This document shows, in pieces, positions 18,408 through 28,900 of a stretch of DNA of 64,000 nt. The notes under the pieces are model-generated. The model was not told the origin of the DNA. It saw only the letters and a program-made list of their open reading frames with translations, and ran no database searches. The stretch's first letter is position 1; every line of letters starts with the position of its first letter. The stretch is from Soonwooa sp. (GTDB taxonomy: Bacteria > Bacteroidota > Bacteroidia > Flavobacteriales > Weeksellaceae): NCBI RefSeq assembly GCF_030151385.1, contig NZ_JASLDS010000072.1, forward strand, positions 62,001-126,000, given 5' to 3'. Made by a program: the position numbers and the translations under genes.

Positions 18408-21098
18408 CTACCAACTAATATGTTCTTTTTCCTCAAAAGGAATTTCTGGATCAAGGATGTGATTGACTAATGAAGCAATTGCAAATTCGACTTCCGAATC
18501 TTCCAAATCAATCGTTTCTAAGCTAACAACACCTTTACCAACTTCTGCAAAAGACCATATTCCAGGTTCTAAAACATAAGAGTTAAGCTGCTCGTCTTGT
18601 TGCAACATATATTTGTAAATGGCCAACTGCAAAGCCTGTTTATAATCTTCGCTAAAGAATAAAGTTTCCAATTGTTCTTCTTTATTTTTAAGACTAATTT
18701 TAAGCTTTTTAGTTTTCGCAGTTTTGTAGTCAATAATTCGGATAACGCCGTCCAGTCGGTCAATTCGGTCGATATTACCATTTAACAAAATTGAATCCGT
18801 TCTGTCTTCATTTAAGAAAAATTCAGCTTTTACATTTTTTTCAATATCTACAATTTCTAAAGCCGAACCATTTTTAACCAAATTTTCATCATATTGAAGA
18901 ATGCCTTTGATAACACGTTCCGCAATTTGTTTGTGGATATAATTCATCCCGCGATCATAGAATTCGTTTTGGTGATTCAACTTTTCAATAGCATGTGAAA
19001 TCGAGGCATCTACTCTACTATTTAAGATTTTGTAATCTTCTAAAGTCAAAATTTTATTTCTAAAATCTTCATACAAAAACTGAACAGCATAATGGACAAG
19101 ATTTCCGTAGTTACGCACCGACAATTCTTCCTCAATTTCGTTAGAATCTCGGGCTTTAAGAATATATTTTAGATAAAAATCGATTGGATTGTAAAGGAAA
19201 GCGGTCAAATGTGTTGGCGAAACAGACTTTTTCCATTCTTGTAATTTCGCGAGAACTGATTCTGTTTTTTCAATTTTCATCAATTCCTGAATGATGGGTT
19301 CCGACGCATTATCAACAACAATATGATTAATGTTGTGCGAACTTTCCATTTCGATTTGTGTGATGAAACGACTTTTTTCGCCAGTATTAACACCCGAACT
19401 TAAAGCATTAAACAACAAATGTACATTCTTAGAATCCTGAATTAAACGATAAAAATGGTACGCATAAATACTATCATTTTCTAGAAAAGTATTCAAACCA
19501 AAATTCTTACGAACATCGAATGGCAAATAAGTATTTTGTGTGTTTCCCAAGGGCAATTTTCCTTCGTTAACCGATAATAAAATTATGTTTTCGAAATTAA
19601 GAAGTCGGCTTTCCAAAAGACCCATAACTTGCAGACCCGCCAAAGGTTCTCCTTGGAAATCGATACTTTCTGTATTAACCAATTGATTGATGAGAACTTC
19701 CAAAGTTTCCATTTTCAGGTCTACTTTATAAGGCAAAAGCTGGTTTTTCAGTACTTTAAAAGTCTTTTCAAAATGGCTAATATTTTCGTAAAGAATATCA
19801 TCATCAATTCTAAATTTGACTTCCAAACAGAATGCAATCAACTTATCCAAAAACAATTGCACATTCTCTGGAACTCGTAACAAGTCATAGTAGCTAAGAT
19901 TGCTAAGCTGCTCTGACAAGAGTTTTGAAGAAATATATACGATGTTGCGTTCTTCCACATATTTTACAAAATCAGAAATAATTTTATCATCTTCTGTTGA
20001 ATTTGGCAGCTCTTGTAAAATTGGAAAAACATCGGCGTAATAATAAGAACTCGACTTTTTCTCCAATTGTTTTTGCAAGTAAAATAGCTTTTTAATGGCG
20101 TTGCTAAACGACATATTCTTCAGCGGAAAACCCATTGTTATGTTCAAGTTTTTCACTTGTGACATAGCATCTAGACTTGCTGGCAAAAGGTTTTCGTCTA
20201 ATAAAACAATTGCGGTTTTAGAAATGTCTTCCTGATCTATCGCATCAAAAATCTTTGGGAGCACTTTTGTTTGTACAACATTCCCCGAAACTTCATAAAC
20301 ATTGATGTTTTTTTCTTGTCGGAAGTCGTCTTCAATCCAGTTAAAATTTCGATGATCATTGAATTCTTTCCACTTGAGATGTTCGCGCAAAAACTTACCA
20401 GCTTCCTGTCTTGTATCGTCAATATAATACTGATCAGCTTGGAAGTAACAAATCGCTTTGTCCCAATGCAAAAGGTTTTTGACCAAATTTTCTTCAATCG
20501 GCGTAAAGGCATTAAAGCCACAAAACACAAATTGCGCCTTGGTTTCTTTTGCCCAGTTTTCAATTTTGTCGCGAGCAGCAACATGAATCATTCCAGAAGT
20601 TGCCCAGTTTTTTGCATTTAACTCTTCTTTTAAAAGAGGAAGAAAATCATTCATTTTGCGCCAAAAATTCAGATTTCTTTTTCGAGGATTGTCGTCATCA
20701 CCAAGATCTTCACCCCAATTTTTGATTCGTTCCTCATCCAACATCCATTGCAGAACTTTCTCATCGTTATCTGTGAATTTTAGCATATCGTCCCAATCTT
20801 TCTGCAAAGTTGGAAACCACTTTAGAAAACCACCAAAATCTTCAGAATTGTCTATCTTTTGATAAACACGATAAGCGAATAAATGTAACGCAACACCTTG
20901 CAAATGCTGCTTATCTGCTAAATCTTGGATAAGATCTTCGATGGTCAAAAACTGTGGCAACATACCAGAGTAAGACTTTTCCTTTAAGATTTTACTAATA
21001 AAAACTAAAGGGCGCTTACCTGGTAATACGACGCTAATGTTGGATAAATCAGAATATTTTGACAATAAGTCGTCAACAATTTTCTCAAGAAACTTCAT
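18408..21098 (-). CDS. AddB-like PD-(D/E)XK nuclease family protein
   Basis: 896 residues. The N-terminal part resembles a degenerate UvrD-like helicase domain (VVLPGKRPLVFISK has lost the P-loop; an LSVNEGKLPLGN motif lies near the middle), and the C-terminal ~250 residues form a RecB-type nuclease domain with the core motif RIIDYKTAK (Asp and Lys catalytic) near residue 790. This is the AddB layout; its partner would be an AddA/UvrD-type helicase-nuclease, which is not in the window. It would act in double-strand-break resection. The C-terminal Cys of a 4Fe-4S staple is not evident. Confidence 0.85.
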   Translation of the reverse strand: MKFLEKIVDDLLSKYSDLSNISVVLPGKRPLVFISKILKEKSYSGMLPQFLTIEDLIQDLADKQHLQGVALHLFAYRVYQKIDNSEDFGGFLKWFPTLQKDWDDMLKFTDNDEKVLQWMLDEERIKNWGEDLGDDDNPRKRNLNFWRKMNDFLPLLKEELNAKNWATSGMIHVAARDKIENWAKETKAQFVFCGFNAFTPIEENLVKNLLHWDKAICYFQADQYYIDDTRQEAGKFLREHLKWKEFNDHRNFNWIEDDFRQEKNINVYEVSGNVVQTKVLPKIFDAIDQEDISKTAIVLLDENLLPASLDAMSQVKNLNITMGFPLKNMSFSNAIKKLFYLQKQLEKKSSSYYYADVFPILQELPNSTEDDKIISDFVKYVEERNIVYISSKLLSEQLSNLSYYDLLRVPENVQLFLDKLIAFCLEVKFRIDDDILYENISHFEKTFKVLKNQLLPYKVDLKMETLEVLINQLVNTESIDFQGEPLAGLQVMGLLESRLLNFENIILLSVNEGKLPLGNTQNTYLPFDVRKNFGLNTFLENDSIYAYHFYRLIQDSKNVHLLFNALSSGVNTGEKSRFITQIEMESSHNINHIVVDNASEPIIQELMKIEKTESVLAKLQEWKKSVSPTHLTAFLYNPIDFYLKYILKARDSNEIEEELSVRNYGNLVHYAVQFLYEDFRNKILTLEDYKILNSRVDASISHAIEKLNHQNEFYDRGMNYIHKQIAERVIKGILQYDENLVKNGSALEIVDIEKNVKAEFFLNEDRTDSILLNGNIDRIDRLDGVIRIIDYKTAKTKKLKISLKNKEEQLETLFFSEDYKQALQLAIYKYMLQQDEQLNSYVLEPGIWSFAEVGKGVVSLETIDLEDSEVEFAIASLVNHILDPEIPFEEKEHISW

Positions 21099-21151
21099 AA
21101 AAAAAGACCTTAAATATAAGGTCTCAATTTAGTTAAAATTTTATGTAAAAG

Positions 21152-21562
21152 CTATTCTACAACAATATGTTTTTCTAGCCAAATATTGTTACCACTCGCA
21201 TCTTTCCCTTGCCAGAATTTAAAATAGTAAGTTCCAGTATGTTGTGGCTCGAACCTAATTAAATTAAATGCTTTGTAAGTTCCAGTCGCACAAGTTTGGT
21301 TGTTTTTATAAGCATAGTTGATAACCGTTCTTGTAGAATCTTTTGGAATATAATCCATACCATAAAAGCCTTCGCATTCCTTATTGTAAGTCGAAAAAAC
21401 CTTTATCGGTTGCATATTAAATGCATACATCGTATCGTGCTCAATCTTCACGCTGTCTATTTTGCGAGGTTCATAACTTTTAACTTCGTAAGAGTCATTG
21501 TTACATGATTGCACCAATAGAGCAATAATAGCAGCAAATCCTAATTTAATAAAGCTTTTCAT
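21152..21562 (-). CDS. Small lipoprotein, unknown
   Basis: 136 residues with a lipoprotein signal (AAIIALLVQSCNND, lipobox VQSC). The mature part is beta-rich with Cys in KECEGF and NQTCAT and ends in a strand-like KFWQGKDASGNNIWLEKHIVV. No family recognised. It lies between the AddB-like gene and rsmG on the same strand. Confidence 0.65.
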   Translation of the reverse strand: MKSFIKLGFAAIIALLVQSCNNDSYEVKSYEPRKIDSVKIEHDTMYAFNMQPIKVFSTYNKECEGFYGMDYIPKDSTRTVINYAYKNNQTCATGTYKAFNLIRFEPQHTGTYYFKFWQGKDASGNNIWLEKHIVVE

Positions 21563-21577
21563 ACCGAAAAATTTAGG

Positions 21578-22207
21578 TTAAACATTTCCTTTAGAAATAT
21601 ACACAACTTTCTTGGTTTCGTAAAAGTCTTCTTCGAAAAAATTACTGAGTTGAAAAATCTCACATTTTATGCCTGCTAGCTCTTCACCTAAATCGCCGCC
21701 TTTTAAATATAAAATTCCATTATGTTTTGGGTTGAATTGATCTTTTTCGAACTTACCATGCAACCAACGTAGAAAAACTGGCATTTGCGTCACAGCGCGA
21801 CTTACCACAAAATGGAATTTGTCTTTTAACTTCTCAGCACGACCATGGATTGCCGTAACATTGCTAAGACCAATACCTTCGGCAACGGCTTGCACTACTG
21901 TAATCTTTTTACCAATGCTATCGATTAAAGTAAACTGACTTTCTGGAAATAAAATAGCTAGCGGAATTCCAGGGAAACCACCACCTGTACCAATATCCAA
22001 AACTTTGGTGCCTGGCGCAAAAGCCATCACTTTTGCAATTCCTAAAGAATGCAAAATATGTTTCTCATAAAGACTTTCCATATCTTTTCGTGAGATAACA
22101 TTTATTTTCTCATTCCATTCGTTGTACAAATTTTCAAGTTTTGAAAACTGCTCTTTTTGCGTGTCCGTGATATCCGGAAAGTATTTTAAAATAAGTTCTA
22201 AAGACAT
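21578..22207 (-). CDS. rsmG: 16S rRNA (guanine527-N7)-methyltransferase RsmG
   Basis: 209 residues, full length for RsmG/GidB. It has the SAM-binding loop VLDIGTGGGFPGIPLAI (about 68-84), the family stretch NEWNEKINVISRKD near the N-terminus, and VVSRAV further on. It methylates N7 of G527 in 16S rRNA. It is divergent from the aminotransferase gene, 119 bases between start codons. Confidence 0.96.
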   Translation of the reverse strand: MSLELILKYFPDITDTQKEQFSKLENLYNEWNEKINVISRKDMESLYEKHILHSLGIAKVMAFAPGTKVLDIGTGGGFPGIPLAILFPESQFTLIDSIGKKITVVQAVAEGIGLSNVTAIHGRAEKLKDKFHFVVSRAVTQMPVFLRWLHGKFEKDQFNPKHNGILYLKGGDLGEELAGIKCEIFQLSNFFEEDFYETKKVVYISKGNV

Positions 22208-22299
22208 GCTGCGAAATTATGAAAAAGAAATAATAGTTTTAGGCCAAGTTTTAAAGCTTTTTGAAAAACATTATTCTAATTTCTATTTCTTTTAAATAC

Positions 22300-22307
22300 T
22301 ATCTTTG
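22300..22307 (+). promoter_or_regulatory. -7 promoter box of the aminotransferase gene
   Basis: TATCTTTG is an exact match to TAnnTTTG and lies 20 bases before the ATG at 22327. It rules out the longer reading that begins at 22261. No convincing -33 TTG is seen at the usual distance. Confidence 0.5.
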
Positions 22308-22326
22308 CCCGACAATTAATTTTATC

Positions 22327-23517
22327 ATGGAAAAATATTCTGACCGTCTTAATAGATTAAGCTATTCTCAAACTTTTGTAATGAGTAATAAAGTGCGAGA
22401 AATGAAAGCTAATGGTATAGATGTTATCAGTCTTACACTTGGAGAACCCGATTTTGATGTTCCCGAAAAAATAAAACAAGCGGCTTTTGATGCCATTAAT
22501 GAAAACTATAGCCACTACTCGCCTGTTCCAGGATTCTTGGAATTGAGACAAGCCGTTGCCAACAAACTAAAAAGAGATAATAATCTCGACTACAAACCAA
22601 CACAAATTTGTGTTTCAAATGGTGCTAAACAATCTATCATAAATGTTTTGGCTTCTATTATTAATGATGGCGACGAAGTGATTTTGCCAGCGCCATATTG
22701 GGTGAGTTATGACGAAATGGTAAAAATGATGGGCGGAAAATCTGTCTTTATCGAAACCAGCATCGATACAGAGTTTAAAATGACAGCGCAGCAATTGGAG
22801 CAAGCGATTACACCAAAAACAAAAGCTATTCTTTATAGTTCGCCATGTAATCCGTCGGGAAGTTTTTACACTTATGATGAGTTAAAAGCAATTGCAGCGG
22901 TTGTTGCTAAATATCCGCAAATCACGATAATCTCTGACGAAATCTACGAATACATTAATTATACAGGAAAGCACACTTCGATTGCAGAATTCCCTGAAGT
23001 CTATGAGCAAACGGCGGTCATCAATGGGATGAGTAAGGCTTTTGCGATGACTGGTTGGAGAATTGGTTATTCGGCGTGTCCAGAATGGTTGGCGAAAGCT
23101 TGTGATAAAATCCAAGGTCAAATGACGAGTGGACCTAATACCGTTGCTCAACGTGCATCTATTACTGCTCTAGAAATGCCAAAATCTGAACTTAACTATA
23201 TGATTGAAGCCTTCCACAAACGTCGTGATTTGGTGTACGACCTAATGAAAGACATCAACGGCTTCAAATGTAATCTTCCAAAAAGTGCGTTCTACTTCTT
23301 CCCAGATATTTCTTATTTCATTGGAAAAACGATTGAAGGAAAAGTGATAAAAGATGCCGACGATTTTGCAATGTGTCTTTTAGAAAACGCCCATGTTGGT
23401 TGTATTGGCGGAACATCATTCGGGAATCCTAATTGTATTCGATTCTCGTATGCAACCTCCGAAGCTGACCTTATCGAAGCGATACGAAGAATAAAAGAGT
23501 TTGTGAAGGAGCTTTAG
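22327..23517 (+). CDS. Aspartate aminotransferase-type PLP enzyme (class Ib)
   Basis: 396 residues, fold type I. It has the substrate-domain motifs TLGEPDFDVP and SNGAKQSI, YSSPCNPSG (PLP-contacting Asn), SDEIYEYI (Asp), and SKAFAMTGWRIGY with the PLP-binding Lys. The C-terminal IRFSYATS carries the carboxylate-binding Arg. It most likely moves amino groups between aspartate and 2-oxoglutarate. Class Ib enzymes can also accept prephenate, which the sequence alone cannot decide. Confidence 0.92.
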   Translation: MEKYSDRLNRLSYSQTFVMSNKVREMKANGIDVISLTLGEPDFDVPEKIKQAAFDAINENYSHYSPVPGFLELRQAVANKLKRDNNLDYKPTQICVSNGAKQSIINVLASIINDGDEVILPAPYWVSYDEMVKMMGGKSVFIETSIDTEFKMTAQQLEQAITPKTKAILYSSPCNPSGSFYTYDELKAIAAVVAKYPQITIISDEIYEYINYTGKHTSIAEFPEVYEQTAVINGMSKAFAMTGWRIGYSACPEWLAKACDKIQGQMTSGPNTVAQRASITALEMPKSELNYMIEAFHKRRDLVYDLMKDINGFKCNLPKSAFYFFPDISYFIGKTIEGKVIKDADDFAMCLLENAHVGCIGGTSFGNPNCIRFSYATSEADLIEAIRRIKEFVKEL

Positions 23518-23637
23518 TTTTTTATGTCGTCGACAAAAAAATGTCGTATAAAGTTTTATTTTAGTTTCGTGAAAACTGAGAATGATTTTTGAAACTTACA
23601 TATCATTATCTAAGTTTGACAAATAAACTGACAGAAG

Positions 23638-23689
23638 TAATTCGAAGATAATACCTCTAAGTTTACTTGATGGGATTATCTTCGAATTA
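23638..23689. repeat. Perfect 15-bp inverted repeat in the gap next to srfC
   Basis: TAATTCGAAGATAAT (23638-23652) and ATTATCTTCGAATTA (23675-23689) are perfect reverse complements separated by 22 bases. No T tract follows on either strand, so it is not a typical terminator. It lies between the aminotransferase gene end and the DUF1566 fragment. The remaining bases of the gap, 23518-23637, show nothing further. Confidence 0.7.
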
Positions 23690-23704
23690 ATCAATTATTA
23701 ATAG

Positions 23705-23971
23705 CTAAAATTTTCTGATTGGTAAAACATAATTGTAGATTGTTTTAGAAATACTACTTGTTGTACCATTATTAAAATTGATCATAAATGCTGTTGTAGT
23801 ACTTGCTTCTGAGGACGTCCAATAGTTAACTGAGGACAATGCTAATGCATATTTATTATAATAAATTTTTTCTAATTCCGAAACACTTGGTAAAAACCAA
23901 TTCGAATAACCTCCTGAAGCGTAGTTATAAACGTAACCTCCTCCTGAAGAATAACCGCAGTACTTCCCTCT
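23705..23971 (-). pseudogene. C-terminal fragment of a DUF1566 (Lcl-type) protein gene
   Basis: On the minus strand, one frame is open from 23971 to a TAG at 23705 (88 codons). Its product contains GGYSNWFLPSVSELEKIYYN, then SVNYWTSSEAS, MINFNNGT and ends in VLPIRKF. This is the typical end of a DUF1566/Lcl_C domain (DWFLPSxxEL ... YWSSxE ... FxNG ... VRPVR.F). There is no start and no upstream domain, so it is a remnant. The upstream part overlaps the 3' end of srfC (23872-23971) in another frame. DUF1566 proteins are usually secreted surface proteins. Confidence 0.75.
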
Positions 23972-25992
23972 TCAATTTTGCTTGTATCAACGTATAAGTT
24001 TTCATTCAATAAATTAAAAACTTCAATTGGTTGTAAAGAAATTTGATGTATAAGTTCATTGAACACTCCTAAATCCCTAGCTAGCGCCATATTAAATTGC
24101 AACTGAAATTGGGACATTGCAGACATATTTTTATTTTTCTGCTCCGTAATATCGTCTGTTTTAATATAGGTGCTAAGATCACGTTGCAGTTCTTCAACTG
24201 TATTATTCAGTAAATTAACATAATGGTTAATTTTAGTATAATTAGTAGAAACCTTTTCGAGATTTTTAATTATTAGCTCTGATCCATCTTTGTTCAAATC
24301 TGTTGCCTCATGCCAAGATTCTTCAGGTTTTCTGAAATGCTTTTGTACAAAAGGAAAACTAAGAAACGTCTTTTTCATTGCATTGATGAATGGAACACGT
24401 TCTTCTCTAATTTCTGTTTCGATATTTTCTGTTTCGTACCCATCGTAGGTATCTGTGGAATATTTGTAATCTCTTAACAGATAAAAATTTGTAAAGTCTT
24501 GAGATTGATGGCTCCATTGCGTATGCCAATCACGAGATTTTGTAACAACTTCATTTTCGAAAAAACGTACAAATCTCGTATCCCATTTATCATTAAGTTT
24601 GTTTTCATTAATTAGATAACCTTCGTCATTGGTAATGTCATATCGAAGCTGATTATTAAAAAATGTAAATATCACAAAAAGTGGATAGATTTCTGACTTG
24701 CCCAAAGAATGTGATCGATCATCAATGTTTGAACCAATATTTGTAGAGATCCAATTAAACAAGAGATATGAAAGTTCACTAACCTCTAATTGCTTATCGT
24801 TGGAACAAAAAAGTAAATTATTGATACTATAATCATCACTGTATTTATTGAACAAATAAGATACCTTACCGCGTAGCAACATATCAGATAAATTACTTTT
24901 TATACCATCTTCCTCAATACCCAGTCTAGATCTTGCACCAGGAAAATCTAATAAATCGGAATTTTTCAGAAAAGGCTTATTATCAGTTAAATCCTTCGGT
25001 ATTGAGAAAATAAGTTCAGATAAAAGCGCTGACAAATATGAAATATTAATTTGTATCTCACTTCCTTCCTCCAACTTTAGTGTTGTAGAATCTACATTAT
25101 CATTAAGTTCCTTTAGTCTCTTTACATCGAGAATTTCACCACCTGCTCTAAGGACATCATTAAACTTAATATAGCCCTGTGATGTGAAATGGATACTGTT
25201 CAATTTATTCAGCAGATCACTAAATAGTACGGAAAGATCCTCATTATTATTCCAAAGTATTTCAAAAATCGATGTCCATTCTTTATAATCAAAATATTCG
25301 ATAATAGAAGCTATTCTTTCGAAGTAACGGGTTTCTGTCAAACCTTCAAAAAGTAACGTATGCTTAGATAAATGATTTCCAAAATACTCTTTTACCTCCA
25401 AAACATCCTCTTCAGACAAGTAGTTTTGTTTTACACTATCTTTTGCAAGTTCATATTTTTTAATATGAGACTCTATTGCACGACGATTATTAATTGTAGC
25501 ACTAGAAATCTTTTTTAAATCTAGAAAATAAGAATCTAGAATGATTGTTAGAATATCTTTTGCTGATAAAAGTTTGATTCTAATAGGAAAATCTACAAAT
25601 TTGATATCTTGATCAACCGAAAAACGTGTAACAACTCCTGTACTTTCTTTACCCGTTCCCGCAGGATTAATATCTTTCAAAAAATCGTAGCTATCTTGGT
25701 TATTGATAATTTTAAAAGATTCTCCTTTTTGGCTTAACAAATTTTTGATCAGATAAGATTTCCCCACTTGACTCGCACCAAAAACAGCTATAACAGGCTT
25801 GGCTTCAATATTCGAAGCAATCTTATTTAATTTGTTTTGTGCCCTCTTCAGCGATAATAAGGTTTTACTTCTATCTTCATGCTTTAGATTTCCGTTAACC
25901 CACTTTATTGAATCAGCTATTAACAAAGACTTTTCGGAGATATAACTTTTTATTTGGTTTACCTGTTCAGGAGTATAATTTTTCACATCCAT
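23872..25992 (-). CDS. srfC: SrfC-family P-loop NTPase (putative virulence factor)
   Basis: 706 residues. It has a Walker A motif GASQVGKS (72-79), a switch-I-like NPAGTGKESTGVVTRF (110-124 region), and DFPGARS (349-355) resembling the DxxG motif of GTPases, followed by LLFCSNDK (about 393-400). A ~200-residue insert separates the motifs, and the C-terminal part is helical. The DFLKDINP...TGVVTRF stretch matches the SrfC family. The start is 2 bases after srfB, so they are coupled. In enterobacteria SrfC acts with SrfA and SrfB; the biochemical role is not settled. The last ~30 codons overlap a DUF1566 remnant in another frame, so the native C-terminus may be altered. Confidence 0.8.
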   Translation of the reverse strand: MDVKNYTPEQVNQIKSYISEKSLLIADSIKWVNGNLKHEDRSKTLLSLKRAQNKLNKIASNIEAKPVIAVFGASQVGKSYLIKNLLSQKGESFKIINNQDSYDFLKDINPAGTGKESTGVVTRFSVDQDIKFVDFPIRIKLLSAKDILTIILDSYFLDLKKISSATINNRRAIESHIKKYELAKDSVKQNYLSEEDVLEVKEYFGNHLSKHTLLFEGLTETRYFERIASIIEYFDYKEWTSIFEILWNNNEDLSVLFSDLLNKLNSIHFTSQGYIKFNDVLRAGGEILDVKRLKELNDNVDSTTLKLEEGSEIQINISYLSALLSELIFSIPKDLTDNKPFLKNSDLLDFPGARSRLGIEEDGIKSNLSDMLLRGKVSYLFNKYSDDYSINNLLFCSNDKQLEVSELSYLLFNWISTNIGSNIDDRSHSLGKSEIYPLFVIFTFFNNQLRYDITNDEGYLINENKLNDKWDTRFVRFFENEVVTKSRDWHTQWSHQSQDFTNFYLLRDYKYSTDTYDGYETENIETEIREERVPFINAMKKTFLSFPFVQKHFRKPEESWHEATDLNKDGSELIIKNLEKVSTNYTKINHYVNLLNNTVEELQRDLSTYIKTDDITEQKNKNMSAMSQFQLQFNMALARDLGVFNELIHQISLQPIEVFNLLNENLYVDTSKIEEGSTAVILQEEVTFITTLQEVIRIGFYQVFRN

Positions 25993-25994
25993 TT

Positions 25995-28900
25995 CTAATT
26001 AACATTTAAAGTAAACTCACAAGTATCCAACCAATAATCACCACCAATACTAGGTAATGTTTGATATCCTAATGTGAAATATTTTACCGATTTAGTATTA
26101 CCGTCAGAGTCTTCTACGCTCTCAATTTTTACAATTTCTTTACTTTCTTCATAATCACGAGAAATAACAATTTTCAAAGGTAGATTCTGATTAATACTAT
26201 TGATTTCAACATCAACTTGATTTTTCAAATATTGTGCATCTCGCCCAGCATATCTCTGCTTGACAATTGTTTCAATTTCCTTTCTATTAATCTTGATTGT
26301 ATATAGGTCAGAGTAAGGATAATTTTTGGTTTCAAATTTTGAATATCCAAATTGATAAGGCAGATTTTTAATAATTAGAGTATTTTCATTATTTGTTGGC
26401 GTTAATAATACTTCTTTTGTGTTCTCGATATTTTTAACCAAATAATCAGCTGTCGAAACATTGTTTTTTGCTAGCCTGCTAGTGTCAATCTTAATATCCT
26501 TTAGTTTTATTAGTTTGCCAGACATTAATGCGATTATTGACCCAACGCTAACAATAGTTTTTGGATCATCGATAAAGCCATTATTATCGGTAAAAGGATA
26601 CCACCTTCCGATCCAATAATTATTCAGATTTATAATATTATTTGGTGATGTTGTCAGATATTTCCTGAATATATCTTCAAAACTTTTCAAAGATGCAGGC
26701 TTACCAGATAATACAACGTAGTCACATTGGTAATGGTTGAGCAGAACCGAAAGCTGTCTAATCAAACTATCAAAGATACTTCCTACAATTTCATTTACTT
26801 TCTGTGGGGATAGCTTCCATTTTATATCTAAGAAACTAAAACCAAAATGCCTCGCAAAATAGGTTACTAACTCTTTATTAATAAAAGGGTTGCCAATTAT
26901 CTCTTCAAAAGTTTTGAAAGGCGCTTCATTTGTATTTGCATTGTTTAAATATTCTAATGCAATTGGTATAGCCACTTGATGAATAAATGCTTTTCTAATA
27001 ACTTGCCCTCTATACCCTAGCAAATTAGAATCTTCGCCGAAAAAACCATTCAGTTTTTCAGAAACATTTGTAATTTCTTTAGATTTAAGAATGTTTTCAA
27101 TAACTCCTGTACAAGATTCGTCGTTTTCATTTTTTACGTTACCCTCTATTATAATCTTCTGAATTATTGCTTTAAGAAGATCATCACCTGCATTTCTAAA
27201 TGTATCCCAAAAAACAGGTATTGGTTTTATACTTTCTAAATCTTGATCAGAATTAAATGTATATCTATTGATTGATAAATCTGTTGTTCCAGCTCCAATA
27301 TCAATTGACCCAACAACAATACTGTCTCTATTTTTGAAGAGGTAATGGTCTAAAACATAAGAATTATTTTTCAACTTTTTTGCAAGTAAACTATATATAA
27401 AAACAAGCTGACTACTAGTTGCTTCATCATAATGCCAATCTGTCCTTTCCTCAATTCGAGATTGCTTTAGTGCTAAATCCTTAATGGAAGGAATTACCTC
27501 AGGCATCTCAAACCAAAAATTATTGATTTCGTCATCAAAATAAAACTTAATATAAGTATTCAGGAGTTTACATGCATCTTCTGCTGCCTGACGGAGAGCA
27601 ATTTGCTCATGCTGTATCATACCTGTTGGACATGATATTGTGATACGTCTCAAAGTTCGAGGTACCGTCATATCACCATGTTCTTCCCGAAATTCAAATG
27701 AATTAATTTGCACATACGCATGCATAATCATTTCCAAAAAAACGAACTTCATTAAAGACTTCCTAGAAAACAGAGCCTTTGAGCCAAACAACCCACCATT
27801 TTCAATAGATGAGCCATCAGATTTTAACTGTTCGGAGATACCATTGAGATATACTTTCTTTACTTCGTTAGATTTAATTGGATTAAACTCCCATTCTCGG
27901 TCAGCAATAACATCGTCCCACAAATATCTTTTGGGGCTAGAATTATAAGTTTTTAATTCATAACCCAAACTTAGATCTGTTACGGACTTATTTATTAAAT
28001 ATTCAGCCTCATATCCAATTCTAACAAAACTAGGAACTATAAATTTGTTGTTATGATATACTTCATTATTTAAAGAGCCAAATTTCGAATCAGAGAATAT
28101 GAGATTCATGGGGAATGGTTTATCGTACTGATCATTAGGATTAGTATAATCCTGAATTTTCAACTTTTTGACGCTATTAAAATCAAAACTATTGTCATTC
28201 TCATTTTCAAATAGTAATGCACAAGTAGCTGAATTACCAATATCCACAACTAAGTCAACTTCCTTTTTTCGAACATCATTTGTAAACAATTGTATCTCTG
28301 GAACTTCTGCTAATGAGGCCAACCAATCAATTAGTAAAAAATACGCCGATGCATATTGTTTAATGGGCTTCTCATACCTTTCTTCTTCATCATTTTGATA
28401 AAAAATATCTTCAAGATAAGAGTTTATCCATGCTGTTGATGACTCTTTACTAAACAAAAATTTAGACAGGTTTAAATGATCCGTATACAGCTTAAAAATA
28501 TTTTCGTCCGGATTGAGACTTAATAAGGGACTGGTTTTGTCCAATTCATCTTTAGCTAATAAAGTGTCAACGGCTAAAACAATTTTAGCCAACCTAAAAT
28601 CAGTATCAACTTCAAAATAAATTCTCACCCAATCCGTTGGAAAAAGTGTATCCTTATTAATAGAATTATCCTTAAAGTAAGGGAGTGGAATCCACTTCTT
28701 CTGGAAGCGTTTAAAAGCGCGTTTTAGATTAGTTTCATCAAAATATGAATCAATATTTTTTAAACTAGATAAGTCAGCGCCATGTTTTATTTTCCCGTTG
28801 ACCAACAGATCGTTATCTACTAAATCCTGATTTCTATAAAATATATCTTCATTTCCAATTTTTGTTAGCGGATCCAATATAAATCCTAATGACAAAACAT

